A stretch of DNA of 37,971 nucleotides, taken from NCBI GenBank assembly GCA_947166945.1, contig CAMVGH010000015.1, forward strand, positions 1 to 37,971. Reading direction: 5' to 3'. This document shows, in pieces, positions 22,580-29,174 of the stretch. The notes under the pieces were generated by a model. That model saw only the letters and a list, made by a program, of their open reading frames with translations, was not told where the DNA came from and searched no databases. A program made the translations under genes and the position numbers. Every line of letters starts with the position of its first letter. Within the stretch, counting starts at the first letter, position 1. Source of the stretch: an uncultured Clostridia bacterium (GTDB taxonomy: Bacteria > Bacillota > Clostridia > Oscillospirales > Ruminococcaceae).

Positions 22580-23041
22580 ATGGCAGAATATGTAGCCAAT
22601 GCCGAACAGCTTGTCGAGCTTAATACGCCGATACTGTTCACGGCTTCTATCCCGTGTCCGAGGGGATATGTGTACCATCAGGACGAATCAGGGATTTTTA
22701 TTCTCAAGGGGATCGTCTCAAACCCGAACGGATGCAAGGCGAGATATCAGGTGACCTTTAACGGCAACATCGCGATCCCGACAGGGGGCGAGGTAACGCC
22801 GATAGCCGTTGCGATAGCCGAGAACGGAGAGCCAAGGCAGACGAGCAGGGCAATATACCCTGCCGCCGCCGTGGACGTGTACGGCAATGTGACCAGTACC
22901 GCGATCATTGATGTGCCGAGGGGCTGTTGCTTTTCGGTGTCAGTCCGCTATGTCAGCGGCATAACCGGCGAAGCGGCGACCGTTCCGACGCCGGAGATCG
23001 AGGTCATAAATGCGAACCTTGTAATCAACCGAATAGCGTGA
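22580..23041 (+). CDS. Beta-sandwich protein of the unknown cassette
   Basis: 153 residues, predicted nearly all beta: LVELNTPILFTASIPCPRGY, YQVTFNGNIAIPTGGEVTPI, DVPRGCCFSVSVRYVSG and a final IEVINANLVINRIA. There is no signal peptide. The pattern suggests a jelly-roll that may decorate the capsid or form a trimer. GAGGTGA is in the leader. It sits between the Gly-rich coiled-coil gene and a charged gene. Confidence 0.65.
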   Translation: MAEYVANAEQLVELNTPILFTASIPCPRGYVYHQDESGIFILKGIVSNPNGCKARYQVTFNGNIAIPTGGEVTPIAVAIAENGEPRQTSRAIYPAAAVDVYGNVTSTAIIDVPRGCCFSVSVRYVSGITGEAATVPTPEIEVINANLVINRIA

Positions 23042-23051
23042 GGACGAAACG

Positions 23052-23459
23052 ATGAAAGCATTACACGATCTTAAAGAAATGCTCGAACAGGAAATAAAAG
23101 AGATTTCCAACAAGGGCGAGCTGACCGCCGGAAGTCTCGATACCGTAGACAAGCTGACGCACTCGCTGAAATCAATCGAGACCATTATCGCCATGAGCGG
23201 CGAGGGTGAATATTCGCAGAGGGACGGCAGAGGCGGAAACAGCTACAACGACGGCGGAAACATGGGCGGAGGTTACAGCGGATATTATCCGCGATACGCC
23301 TACGCCCGAAATCAGCGCCGCTCCTCGAACGGTAGATACAGCCGGGACGACGGCAGAGAAGCCATGATCGAGAAACTGGAAGACATGATGGAGGACGCTC
23401 CCGACGATAAGACGAGGAACGCAATCCAGAAATGCATCTCTCAGATGGAGCGGGACTGA
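23052..23459 (+). CDS. Charged protein with Gly/Tyr-rich linker
   Basis: 135 residues: an N-terminal coiled helix (LHDLKEMLEQEIKEISNKGE), a low-complexity Gly/Asn/Tyr/Arg centre (GGNMGGGYSGYYPRYAYARN) and a C-terminal acidic helix (MIEKLEDMMEDAPDDKTRN). The tripartite helix-linker-helix form suggests a tether. Function unknown; part of the cassette. Confidence 0.6.
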   Translation: MKALHDLKEMLEQEIKEISNKGELTAGSLDTVDKLTHSLKSIETIIAMSGEGEYSQRDGRGGNSYNDGGNMGGGYSGYYPRYAYARNQRRSSNGRYSRDDGREAMIEKLEDMMEDAPDDKTRNAIQKCISQMERD

Positions 23460-23477
23460 AAGGGCGGGTGACCGCCG

Positions 23478-23807
23478 ATGATAACCGAGCGAGAGATCAG
23501 AGCCGCGATTGACGAGTGTCACGCTGTGGAGAATCCCACGGCAGACACCTGCCGAAAGCTGGCGAGCTACTACATCATACAGGATCATCTGTCGGGCGAG
23601 CCGGAGCCGGAACGATATTCCTACGCCGCCGAGCCGAAACGTGGAGGGCAGTATATATACGTTGACAGTTCCACCGATTTCGCCGAGGCGGTCAACGGTC
23701 GCCCGGCAGATGAGATTATCCCCATCGTAGACGAGCTGATGACGGTGTTGCAGGCTGTAAATCCCCGTCTGTATGCCGGTGTCATGCGCAAGCTGCGCGG
23801 GGAATGA
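23478..23807 (+). CDS. Hypothetical protein, last gene of the cassette
   Basis: 109 residues with two helical regions (TEREIRAAIDECHAVEN; DEIIPIVDELMTVLQAVNP) separated by a Pro/Glu linker and an IYVDSSTDFAEAVNG segment. The opening helix recalls short proteins seen after Gly-rich proteins in gut phages. It ends 5 bp before a terminator, so it closes the 20.6-23.8 kb unit. Confidence 0.6.
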   Translation: MITEREIRAAIDECHAVENPTADTCRKLASYYIIQDHLSGEPEPERYSYAAEPKRGGQYIYVDSSTDFAEAVNGRPADEIIPIVDELMTVLQAVNPRLYAGVMRKLRGE

Positions 23808-23812
23808 TGTTT

Positions 23813-23841
23813 AAGCATCCGCTTTTATGCGGGTGCTTTTT
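23813..23841 (+). terminator. Intrinsic terminator after unknown cassette
   Basis: AAGCATCCGC pairs with GCGGGTGCTT (one G-T) around TTTTAT and runs into TTTTT. Confidence 0.85.
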
Positions 23842-23887
23842 AGTTGCTATCAACTATTAATTATTTGTAAACTATGGGCTTTTCTTA

Positions 23888-23916
23888 TTGACTTTATAGC
23901 AAGTTTGTGGTATAAT
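23888..23916 (+). promoter_or_regulatory. Near-consensus promoter of accessory unit 1
   Basis: TTGACT, 17 bp, TATAAT, with TG before the -10 and the sequence ATATACAG after it, shared with the promoters at 25141 and 26771. It should start the mRNA for the 23966, 24357 and 24647 genes. Confidence 0.85.
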
Positions 23917-23965
23917 ATATACAGAACAAAGGAAGACACCAATCAAGAGCAAAAAGGAGACCAAA

Positions 23966-24304
23966 ATGAAAATCTACTGCTTTGAACAGTTCAAACCCGA
24001 AACCGCCAGAGAAATAGCCGAGATCGATGAGACCAAATACGGCAGCGTCGCGAATTGGATTAACTCGATGAGCGACGAAGAATATTATGAATTTATAGAA
24101 AAAAACGGCCCAGAGCTCCTGTATTATGGTGAAATCCGTGTGTTCTACGGTTTTTACAAAAAAATGCTTAACGGTTACTACACCAAGCCGGACAGCTATG
24201 ACCCCGAAACCAAAACTATTGTGGTATATATCAAAAAATGGGGTGATGATCTCGATGTCAAGCGCAAACTGTATGACATCCTCTACGCCAAAAAGAGAAG
24301 CTGA
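23966..24304 (+). CDS. Small acidic/aromatic protein, accessory unit 1
   Basis: 112 residues, MKIYCFEQFKPETAREIAEID, rich in Tyr, Asp, Glu and Lys, with a long helical C-terminus ending in basic residues. First gene after a strong promoter, with the stereotyped ribosome site AAAAAGGAGACCAAA. Family not recognised; position and composition fit early phage host-takeover or anti-defence proteins, which is inference only. Confidence 0.65.
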   Translation: MKIYCFEQFKPETAREIAEIDETKYGSVANWINSMSDEEYYEFIEKNGPELLYYGEIRVFYGFYKKMLNGYYTKPDSYDPETKTIVVYIKKWGDDLDVKRKLYDILYAKKRS

Positions 24305-24322
24305 CATTATATATAACGCCGA

Positions 24323-24342
24323 GCCCGGCGGCAAATCCGGGC
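24323..24342 (+). promoter_or_regulatory. Intercistronic hairpin with CGGCAAAT loop
   Basis: GCCCGG, loop CGGCAAAT, CCGGGC, immediately followed by AGAAGGAGATCAAAATG. Same loop and placement as the hairpins at 24611 and 26274, with different but complementary stems. Confidence 0.7.
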
Positions 24343-24356
24343 AGAAGGAGATCAAA

Positions 24357-24593
24357 ATGATGAGCAACGACGTCAGAACCATTCTCGAAATGATGGTCAG
24401 ATCGCATGACTACTATGAATCTCAATGGCACAACCCCGACAACTACGAGGAGCAGAGAGAGGCCAACCGTGCAGCATGTTCAGCCATATATCAACTGATC
24501 GGCGATGTATGCCAGCGGTTTAATGTCGGATTTAACGGCGAAAAATGCGGAACGAAAGGCATAATCTACATCAACGGCGAAAAAATGAACTAA
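24357..24593 (+). CDS. Small hypothetical protein, accessory unit 1
   Basis: 78 residues: MMSNDVRTILEMMVRSHDYYE, a helical charged middle and a compact C-terminus with KCGTKGIIYINGE. Start chosen at ATG 24357 because AGAAGGAGATCAAA precedes it directly; the open frame upstream lies in another gene. A hairpin with conserved loop lies just before the ribosome site. Function unknown. Confidence 0.65.
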   Translation: MMSNDVRTILEMMVRSHDYYESQWHNPDNYEEQREANRAACSAIYQLIGDVCQRFNVGFNGEKCGTKGIIYINGEKMN

Positions 24594-24610
24594 CTCACAC
24601 CAACAACCGA

Positions 24611-24630
24611 GGGCGGCGGCTAAACCGCCC
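24611..24630 (+). promoter_or_regulatory. Intercistronic hairpin with CGGCTAAA loop
   Basis: GGGCGG, loop CGGCTAAA, CCGCCC, then GGAAAGGGAGATCAAAATG. Relative to 24323 the stem bases differ on both sides in a compensating way. Confidence 0.7.
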
Positions 24631-24646
24631 GGAAAGGGAGATCAAA

Positions 24647-25084
24647 ATGAAACGCTACATCAACGGCAAAGTTTACGACACCGAGACGGCGCATGAGATC
24701 GGCAGCTGCGCCAATGCCGGAAACTGGAGAGATTTCTCGCACTATGAGGAAACGCTGTACCGTAAGCGCACGGGCGAGTTTTTCCTGCACGGCGAGGGAG
24801 GCCCGATGACCAAATACCGGGAATCGGCAGGTCAGAACACATGGAGCGGCGGAGCGAAGATCGTCCCCATGACGGTCAAGGAAGCCGAGGCGTGGGCGGA
24901 AGAGCATCTGACGACGGATGAGTACGACGCAGCTTTCGGCGAGATCGTCGAGGATGAGACGCTGGAACTGGTCTCGTTCCGTATCAAGGCGAGCAACGCC
25001 GAGCGCGTACGTCGGGCAATGTCCGAGACCGGGAAATCCGGCGGGGCGATCATCGACGAGCTGATCGAGACGTTGCTGAAATAA
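24647..25084 (+). CDS. Conserved mobile-element protein with INGKVYDTETA opening
   Basis: 145 residues. The first 90 (RYINGKVYDTETAHEIG, YRKRTGEFFLHGEGGPMTKY, MTVKEAEAWAEEHL) form a domain I recognise as common in Firmicutes phages and conjugative elements but without a known function. Residues 105-145 (VSFRIKASNAERVRRAMSETGKS, IIDELIETLL) look like a ribbon-helix-helix or dimerisation helix pair. Start at ATG 24647 after AAAGGGAGATCAAA. It is last in unit 1 and ends at a terminator. Confidence 0.7.
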   Translation: MKRYINGKVYDTETAHEIGSCANAGNWRDFSHYEETLYRKRTGEFFLHGEGGPMTKYRESAGQNTWSGGAKIVPMTVKEAEAWAEEHLTTDEYDAAFGEIVEDETLELVSFRIKASNAERVRRAMSETGKSGGAIIDELIETLLK

Positions 25085-25088
25085 CCGT

Positions 25089-25119
25089 AAAAAGCCGAGA
25101 AAAAAATCTCGGCTTTTTT
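25089..25119 (+). terminator. Intrinsic terminator after accessory unit 1
   Basis: AAAGCCGAGA pairs with TCTCGGCTTT around AAAAAA, followed by T residues. Nearly the same terminator occurs at 26722. Confidence 0.92.
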
Positions 25120-25140
25120 CAACTTTTTTTCAAAAAGGTA

Positions 25141-25169
25141 TTGACATTTACATCCAAATGTGGTATAAT
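25141..25169 (+). promoter_or_regulatory. Consensus promoter of accessory unit 2, with operator-like spacer
   Basis: TTGACA, 17 bp, TATAAT. Between -35 and -10 lies ACATTT-ACATCC-AAATGT (25144-25161), an inverted repeat with a 6-bp centre. The promoter at 26771 has the exact reverse complement of this element. Confidence 0.92.
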
Positions 25170-25219
25170 ATATACAGTCAAAGAGAGAACCACATAGAAA
25201 CAACAGAGAGGTACATAAA

Positions 25220-25411
25220 ATGAAGTACGGCATTTACATGAGAAAGCCAAATTCAACAAAGACTTTCAAACGTCATTGCAAGGTTGATTACAACCGCAAA
25301 GGATTATTAACTCAATATCCGATAGCTTATGACACTTTAGAAGACGCAAAATTTGAAGCGGAACTTCTTCAAAATGCCGGATATGAAGTCAAAATTAAAG
25401 AAGTAAAATAA
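25220..25411 (+). CDS. Small basic protein, accessory unit 2
   Basis: 63 residues, MKYGIYMRKPNSTKTFKRHC, basic, with a C-terminal LEDAKFEAELLQNAGYEVKI helix-strand. The A+T content is clearly higher than in the surrounding genes, suggesting recent acquisition. A similar AT-rich small protein is at 26308. The ribosome site is GAGAGG rather than the stereotyped one. Function unknown. Confidence 0.6.
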   Translation: MKYGIYMRKPNSTKTFKRHCKVDYNRKGLLTQYPIAYDTLEDAKFEAELLQNAGYEVKIKEVK

Positions 25412-25460
25412 ACACTAAAACCCGCTGACCTAACGGCGAGACGGGGAGAAGGAGACCAAA

Positions 25461-26261
25461 ATGGAGGCCAAGACCAGCACTCATTATATGATCGACATGA
25501 TCGAGCAGGGCGTGAAGGATGTGCTCACGTCCGAGAGGTGGGCGGAGTTCCTGAGATTTGCGGCGCGATTCCACGATTACAGCCTCGGGAATATGATTCT
25601 GATTCTCATGCAGAGACCCGACGCGTCCTATGTCGCCGGATATAACACGTGGCAGAAGATGAAGCGGCAAGTCAACAAGGGCGAACGCGGCATAAGGATT
25701 CTCGCTCCGTGCGTCAGCAAGAAGACCGTCGAGGACGACAGCGGGGAAGAGCGGGAGATTGTTTCCCGGTATTTTAAGACCGTGAGCGTGTTTGATATCA
25801 GCCAGACGTCGGGGGAGGACGTCCCGACTATCTGCGATGAGCTTTACGGCGATGTCGAGAATGTGGCGGAGCTTACGGAGAGGATCGCGGCGGCGACGGA
25901 TTACGCCGTGAGTTATGGGTATGACGGCAGGGGCTTCGGGGTTTGCAGAAACGACGAAAAAACCATCCAGATTCGCGACGGCCTTGACGACCGGCAGAGG
26001 GTGAAGACGCTGATACACGAGGTCGCTCACTCGCTCCTTTGGGATGACGACGAACGGGATCAGAACAGCCGGGAAGACAGAGAGATCGAAGCGGAATCAA
26101 CGGCGTTTATCGTCTGCAACCGGATCGGCGTTGACACATCGTCATACAGCTTTGATTATATCGCTTCGTGGTCGAACGGGAAAGACACCAAGGAGCTGAA
26201 ACGCCTGTTCGGGAACATCCAGAGCGCGGCGCAGAGGATCATCGACAAAATCAGCGCGTAA
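25461..26261 (+). CDS. ArdC-like antirestriction protein with metallopeptidase motif
   Basis: 266 residues. The N-terminal 95 match the ArdC ssDNA-binding domain (FAARFHDYSLGNMILILMQ, TWQKMKRQVNKGERGIRIL). The C-terminal half has a zinc-peptidase motif HEVAH (186-190) and a following acidic EIEAESTAF that would supply the third ligand. ArdC proteins protect incoming plasmid or phage DNA from restriction. The ribosome site is AGAAGGAGACCAAA. This is the best functional clue that the region is an anti-defence island. Confidence 0.85.
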   Translation: MEAKTSTHYMIDMIEQGVKDVLTSERWAEFLRFAARFHDYSLGNMILILMQRPDASYVAGYNTWQKMKRQVNKGERGIRILAPCVSKKTVEDDSGEEREIVSRYFKTVSVFDISQTSGEDVPTICDELYGDVENVAELTERIAAATDYAVSYGYDGRGFGVCRNDEKTIQIRDGLDDRQRVKTLIHEVAHSLLWDDDERDQNSREDREIEAESTAFIVCNRIGVDTSSYSFDYIASWSNGKDTKELKRLFGNIQSAAQRIIDKISA

Positions 26262-26273
26262 AAACCAAGCCGA

Positions 26274-26295
26274 GCGGGGGCGGCAATTCCCCCGC
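26274..26295 (+). promoter_or_regulatory. Intercistronic hairpin with CGGCAATT loop
   Basis: GCGGGGG, loop CGGCAATT, CCCCCGC, followed by AGAAAGGA and ATG. Third member of the hairpin family with conserved loop and changed stem. Confidence 0.7.
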
Positions 26296-26307
26296 AGAAA
26301 GGACGTC

Positions 26308-26508
26308 ATGTACGCGATTAGAAACAAAAAAACAAGGAAATGGGTATATGGGACAGATTATAGGCATCATCCATATATTCAAAGAACGTCTTTTGATCAG
26401 GCAATGACATTTGATACGCTTGAAATGGCAAACAGCGAATTTAAACACCGAATGTGTGGAAAACTATACGAAATCGTCCCGATAAGAATTGAAGCGCTTG
26501 AATCATAG
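26308..26508 (+). CDS. Small basic protein, accessory unit 2
   Basis: 66 residues, MYAIRNKKTRKWVYGTDYRH, then TFDTLEMANSEFKHRMCG and a final strand. The same plan as the 25220 product (short strands, a DTLEMA/DTLEDA helix) suggests the two are distant paralogues. AT-richer than its neighbours. Function unknown. Confidence 0.65.
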   Translation: MYAIRNKKTRKWVYGTDYRHHPYIQRTSFDQAMTFDTLEMANSEFKHRMCGKLYEIVPIRIEALES

Positions 26509-26522
26509 GAGAAGTGAAGACC

Positions 26523-26717
26523 ATGCCGAAAAAACCGTCAGGCGACTTTGACCAGAAAGCCTACATCGCCGAGTATCACAGGACGCACCTCAGAGCGCTG
26601 ACCATCAAGGTTCAGCGTGACGAATATGACAGATTTCAGGCGGCGTGCGAAGCCAAGGGCGAGCCTATGGCGACAGCGCTCCGGCGCTTCATGGCAAAGT
26701 ATGCCGAAACAAAATGA
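26523..26717 (+). CDS. Ribbon-helix-helix-like small protein
   Basis: 64 residues: LRALTIKVQRDEYDRFQAAC strand-helix and EPMATALRRFMAKYAE second helix, the pattern of an Arc/MetJ-type DNA-binding dimer. It would be a natural candidate repressor for the operators in the two neighbouring promoters; that is inference. I choose ATG 26523 after AGGAGAAG. It is last in unit 2. Confidence 0.65.
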   Translation: MPKKPSGDFDQKAYIAEYHRTHLRALTIKVQRDEYDRFQAACEAKGEPMATALRRFMAKYAETK

Positions 26718-26721
26718 TCGT

Positions 26722-26749
26722 AAGCCGAGAAAAAATCTCGGCTTTTTTC
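26722..26749 (+). terminator. Intrinsic terminator after accessory unit 2
   Basis: AAGCCGAGA pairs with TCTCGGCTT around AAAAA, followed by T residues. With the following promoter it is a near copy of 25089-25169. Confidence 0.92.
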
Positions 26750-26770
26750 AAACTTTTTTCCAAAAAGGTA

Positions 26771-26799
26771 TTGACATTTGGATGTAAATGTGGTATAAT
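26771..26799 (+). promoter_or_regulatory. Consensus promoter of accessory unit 3, with inverted operator core
   Basis: TTGACA, 17 bp, TATAAT. The spacer carries ACATTT-GGATGT-AAATGT (26774-26791), the reverse complement of the element in the promoter at 25141. Confidence 0.92.
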
Positions 26800-26850
26800 A
26801 TATACAGTTAAGAGAGAACACCAACCAAAACCAAAAAGGAGACCAGAATC

Positions 26851-27237
26851 ATGATGCGCCACGAATTTATTGAAAGAACAGGCTACACTCCCGAAATCAG
26901 ACGCGGCGAAGACGGCTGGACGGTCGAGTACGACGAGTACAGATACATCGAGCAGAGCTACTACGACAGCGAGTGCGTCAACAAGGACGAGTTCTGCAAG
27001 GAGTGGAAGAAGAACTTCAAGGCGGGCTTTTGGAAGAGAGAGCTTCAGCTTCTCATCAAGCTTGAGCGCGAGGCGTTTAGAATCAAATCCAGAGACGAGC
27101 AGATCGAAGAGCTCAAGAAAGACCTGAACGATACCGCTAATGAGTATCTCGACCTTCGCAAGGAATACAAAGAGAGCAAAAGAAAACTCGACAGGATCAC
27201 GGCGATAGTCACAGGCGAATGCCAGATAGCCGAGTAA
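26851..27237 (+). CDS. Coiled-coil hypothetical protein, accessory unit 3
   Basis: 128 residues: a compact start (MMRHEFIERTGYTPEIRRGE), a Tyr/Asp-rich middle and a long C-terminal coiled-coil (DEQIEELKKDLNDTANEYLD, LRKEYKESKRKLDRITAI). It is the only gene of its transcription unit, between a strong promoter and the 27285 terminator. The ribosome site is AAAAAGGAGACCAGAATC. No family recognised. Confidence 0.65.
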   Translation: MMRHEFIERTGYTPEIRRGEDGWTVEYDEYRYIEQSYYDSECVNKDEFCKEWKKNFKAGFWKRELQLLIKLEREAFRIKSRDEQIEELKKDLNDTANEYLDLRKEYKESKRKLDRITAIVTGECQIAE

Positions 27238-27249
27238 CAAAACCAAGGG

Positions 27250-27269
27250 GGGCGGAAAGCTCCGCTCCC
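27250..27269 (+). repeat. GC-rich hairpin after accessory unit 3
   Basis: GGGCGGA and its flanking Gs pair with TCCGCTCCCC around AAGC, giving roughly 8-10 bp with one G-T. It lacks the CGGC loop and is not followed by a start codon. Confidence 0.5.
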
Positions 27270-27284
27270 CATACAAGAAACGAT

Positions 27285-27320
27285 AAAAAAATACCCGCCA
27301 TTATCGACGGGTATTTTTTT
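27285..27320. terminator. Bidirectional terminator
   Basis: ATACCCG pairs with CGGGTAT, flanked by seven A on the left and seven T on the right, so it can stop transcripts from both sides: unit 3 (+) and the recombinase remnant (-). Confidence 0.88.
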
Positions 27321-27801
27321 GTATGTAGCGCGAAATGATGAAGACGATTTCGCGTTGCAGTGGTGCGGATAGCCCGGCGCCAATCTCAGACGCATTTTCC
27401 CCACCTCCGACCGGGGAGAGGATGCTTATCTCCGCCTTGCTATCTGTGACGACGATCTTATCGACAAATACCTCGACCGCTCTCCGCTGCTCATGCGGTT
27501 CGGCGGAGCGGATATCCCCGAACGTGGAGAGGTATTGAAGTATTTCATCCCTGCTTGCCGTCGTGGTAGCCGCTCGGCGCTCGATATCCCGAAGCCGGGC
27601 GAGGTAGACGTCCTTCCTCGCTTCAAGCTCCGCCATCTTCTGATTCAGAGCGGGGGAATACATTCCGGCAGTCACGGCTTCGACGATCCCGGCGATCTGC
27701 TTCTCCGTTTCGGAGAGGACTTTTTTTATCTCGCCGAGCTGGGCGGGTGAGGCGTTGCGGAAGGGTATGTCTTCGACGTTGTCGAGGGTATCGAAATTTT
27801 T
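27301..27801 (-). pseudogene. C-terminal remnant of a large serine recombinase
   Basis: On the - strand the frame reads FDTLDNVEDIPFRNASPAQL, EIKKVLSETEKQIAGIVEAV, MAELEARKDVYLARLRDIE and EQRRAVEVFVDKIVVTD. These are the coiled-coil and end region of large serine integrases. About 165 residues remain; the catalytic N-terminal and recombinase domains (several hundred residues) are absent from the whole window. The frame opens after a stop in a seven-T (+ strand) run, where one base more would link it to an ATG. It looks like the scar of a deleted integrase. The function is very likely lost. Confidence 0.75.
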
Positions 27802-27852
27802 TTATACATTTCAATCACCATAAAAGTGTACAAAAACCGCGATGATAGTTTG

Positions 27853-27931
27853 TGTAACTTGTATAGTAAATATTTGAGAGTTTCTATTGACAAAAAGAAT
27901 ATTTGGTGGTATAATATTAATGTAAGTTACA
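27853..27931. promoter_or_regulatory. Operator-like repeats around the early promoter
   Basis: TGTAACTT at 27853-27860 and its reverse complement within TGTAAGTTACA (27921-27931, a perfect odd palindrome) flank the promoter at 27887-27915. The right copy covers the expected start of transcription, a place suited to a repressor. Confidence 0.5.
27887..27915 (+). promoter_or_regulatory. Consensus early promoter (+)
   Basis: TTGACA, 17 bp, TATAAT, with GG before the -10. Start expected near 27922, leading to the HTH gene at 28025 and the early operon. Confidence 0.88.
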
Positions 27932-27975
27932 GAAACTTTCATGCTGAAATCTGCTGCAACCAAAACCACATATAT

Positions 27976-28004
27976 ATTATACCATCAAAAATAAAATTTG
28001 TCAA
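27976..28004 (-). promoter_or_regulatory. Consensus promoter (-) facing the early promoter
   Basis: Reading the - strand: TTGACA (28004-27999), 17 bp, TATAAT (27981-27976), with TGG before the -10. Start near 27969, transcribing toward the recombinase remnant. It would be the old lysogeny promoter. Confidence 0.85.
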
Positions 28005-28024
28005 TATGTAGAAAGGAGATCAGA

Positions 28025-28240
28025 GTGGACGGACTGGATATCAAGGCAGCGCTCGCCGAGAACGGTCTGAGTCAGCAATGGCTCAGAAAAAATCTCGAAC
28101 GCAAGGGTCAGGTGTACGACACGGCTGATATCAGCAGAGCCGTGAGCGGCATCACCCACGGCGAGAGAGCGCAGAAGATCGTGAGCGAATCGCGAAAGCT
28201 GCTGACGCTCTACGAGAAAACCTTCGGGGCGGCGATATGA
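28025..28240 (+). CDS. HTH regulator (Cro-like position)
   Basis: 71 residues, GTG start after AAAGGAGATCAGA: IKAALAENGLSQQWLRKNLE, then VYDTADISRAVSGITHG, a helix-turn-helix layout of small phage regulators. First gene of the rightward early operon behind a strong promoter with operator-like repeats, the position of a Cro or Rha-like control protein. Its stop overlaps the next start (ATGA). Confidence 0.7.
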   Translation: MDGLDIKAALAENGLSQQWLRKNLERKGQVYDTADISRAVSGITHGERAQKIVSESRKLLTLYEKTFGAAI

Positions 28241-28482
28241 CCGCCAGAGTGATCCGGCTGACGGTCGATCTCGCTACGGGCGAGACGATATCCCGCGAAG
28301 AAGCCGGAGAAAAGGAGATCGCCGAGAAGGATTATCTCGAAGGTATGTCGGCGGTCATGTGCGGGAGAAAGTTTGAAACCATCGCCGAGAAGGTCGGCGA
28401 GAAATATTACAACATCAAAGGAGACCAATCACAATGGACATCAACATCACGGTCGTCGGCATGGACGCCGCCGAGCGTATGA
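28237..28482 (+). CDS. Small early protein, unknown
   Basis: 81 residues: strand start (ARVIRLTVDLATGETISREEAG), helical charged middle and a low-complexity end (SQWTSTSRSSAWTPPS). The last 49 bp overlap the next gene and are probably shaped by it. Coupled by ATGA to the HTH gene. No family recognised. Confidence 0.6.
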   Translation: MTARVIRLTVDLATGETISREEAGEKEIAEKDYLEGMSAVMCGRKFETIAEKVGEKYYNIKGDQSQWTSTSRSSAWTPPSV

Positions 28483-28823
28483 TCGACAGACTGCTCGCTG
28501 TCGAAGGTCAGGACGGAGAGGACGTCGAGCGGATCGAGCGGCAGATGTCGGATTTGTTCGCCGCGCTGGACGGGCTTGAGGAGAGTATCAAGAGGGCGTC
28601 GGGCATGATCCAGCCGGAAGAAGGTGAGCCGGTCGAGCCGGAGAAGCCGGAGGCATGGGCGCCGGAAGAGGGAGAGACGTACTATTACGTCGACACGAAA
28701 TACGGTCAGGTTTTCCGCGCCGTGTGGCGCAACGGCAAGATGGATCGCGTCCGGGCGAGGCTCGGCGACGTGTTTCAGACCATCGAGGCGGCGTATCGGC
28801 ACGTCGAGAGAGTGAGGGCGTGA
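28434..28823 (+). CDS. Early protein with W-P..GE.YYY domain, coiled-coil N-terminus
   Basis: 129 residues. An N-terminal helix (INITVVGMDAAERMIDRLLA) and Glu/Pro linker lead to WAPEEGETYYYVDTKYGQVF ... LGDVFQTIEAAYRHVE. The second half is the same small domain as in the 34328 product (aromatic strands, then a helix after a TxEEA-like turn). The domain is common in Firmicutes phages and has no known role. The ribosome site is AAAGGAGACCAATCACA. Confidence 0.65.
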   Translation: MDINITVVGMDAAERMIDRLLAVEGQDGEDVERIERQMSDLFAALDGLEESIKRASGMIQPEEGEPVEPEKPEAWAPEEGETYYYVDTKYGQVFRAVWRNGKMDRVRARLGDVFQTIEAAYRHVERVRA

Positions 28824-28826
28824 GGG

Positions 28827-29174
28827 ATGGATAACGAGAGAATTAATCTCGAAGACCTTATAAAACAGGCAGAGAGAGAAGCAAGGGCGACGGTTGAGCA
28901 CGTCATGAAGTCTGAGGTGCCATTGCTGGATGTGATAGCGGCATTTGGGGTTTCCGACGAAGCCTATATTAGATCAATACATCATACCTACGGTATTTTC
29001 CCGGGAGATAGTGAGAAATTAGCGGTCACCTCGGTGATGGTAGGAGTCCTTACTGTGCTGAAAGCTCACGAACAGCTTGGGGTCGACAAGACTGCATTGT
29101 GGCAGTTATCAGAACAAATTTATGATCAGTCATTATTAGATGCCACGGGAAAAGCAGGTGATGAGAATGGATAA
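28827..29174 (+). CDS. Helical early protein, unknown
   Basis: 115 residues, mainly helical: INLEDLIKQAEREARATVEH, VPLLDVIAAFGVSDEAYIRS and a C-terminal DKTALWQLSEQIYDQSLLDA. The middle has an HTH-like spacing but I would not call it one. It overlaps the SleB hydrolase start by 8 bp. Confidence 0.6.
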   Translation: MDNERINLEDLIKQAEREARATVEHVMKSEVPLLDVIAAFGVSDEAYIRSIHHTYGIFPGDSEKLAVTSVMVGVLTVLKAHEQLGVDKTALWQLSEQIYDQSLLDATGKAGDENG

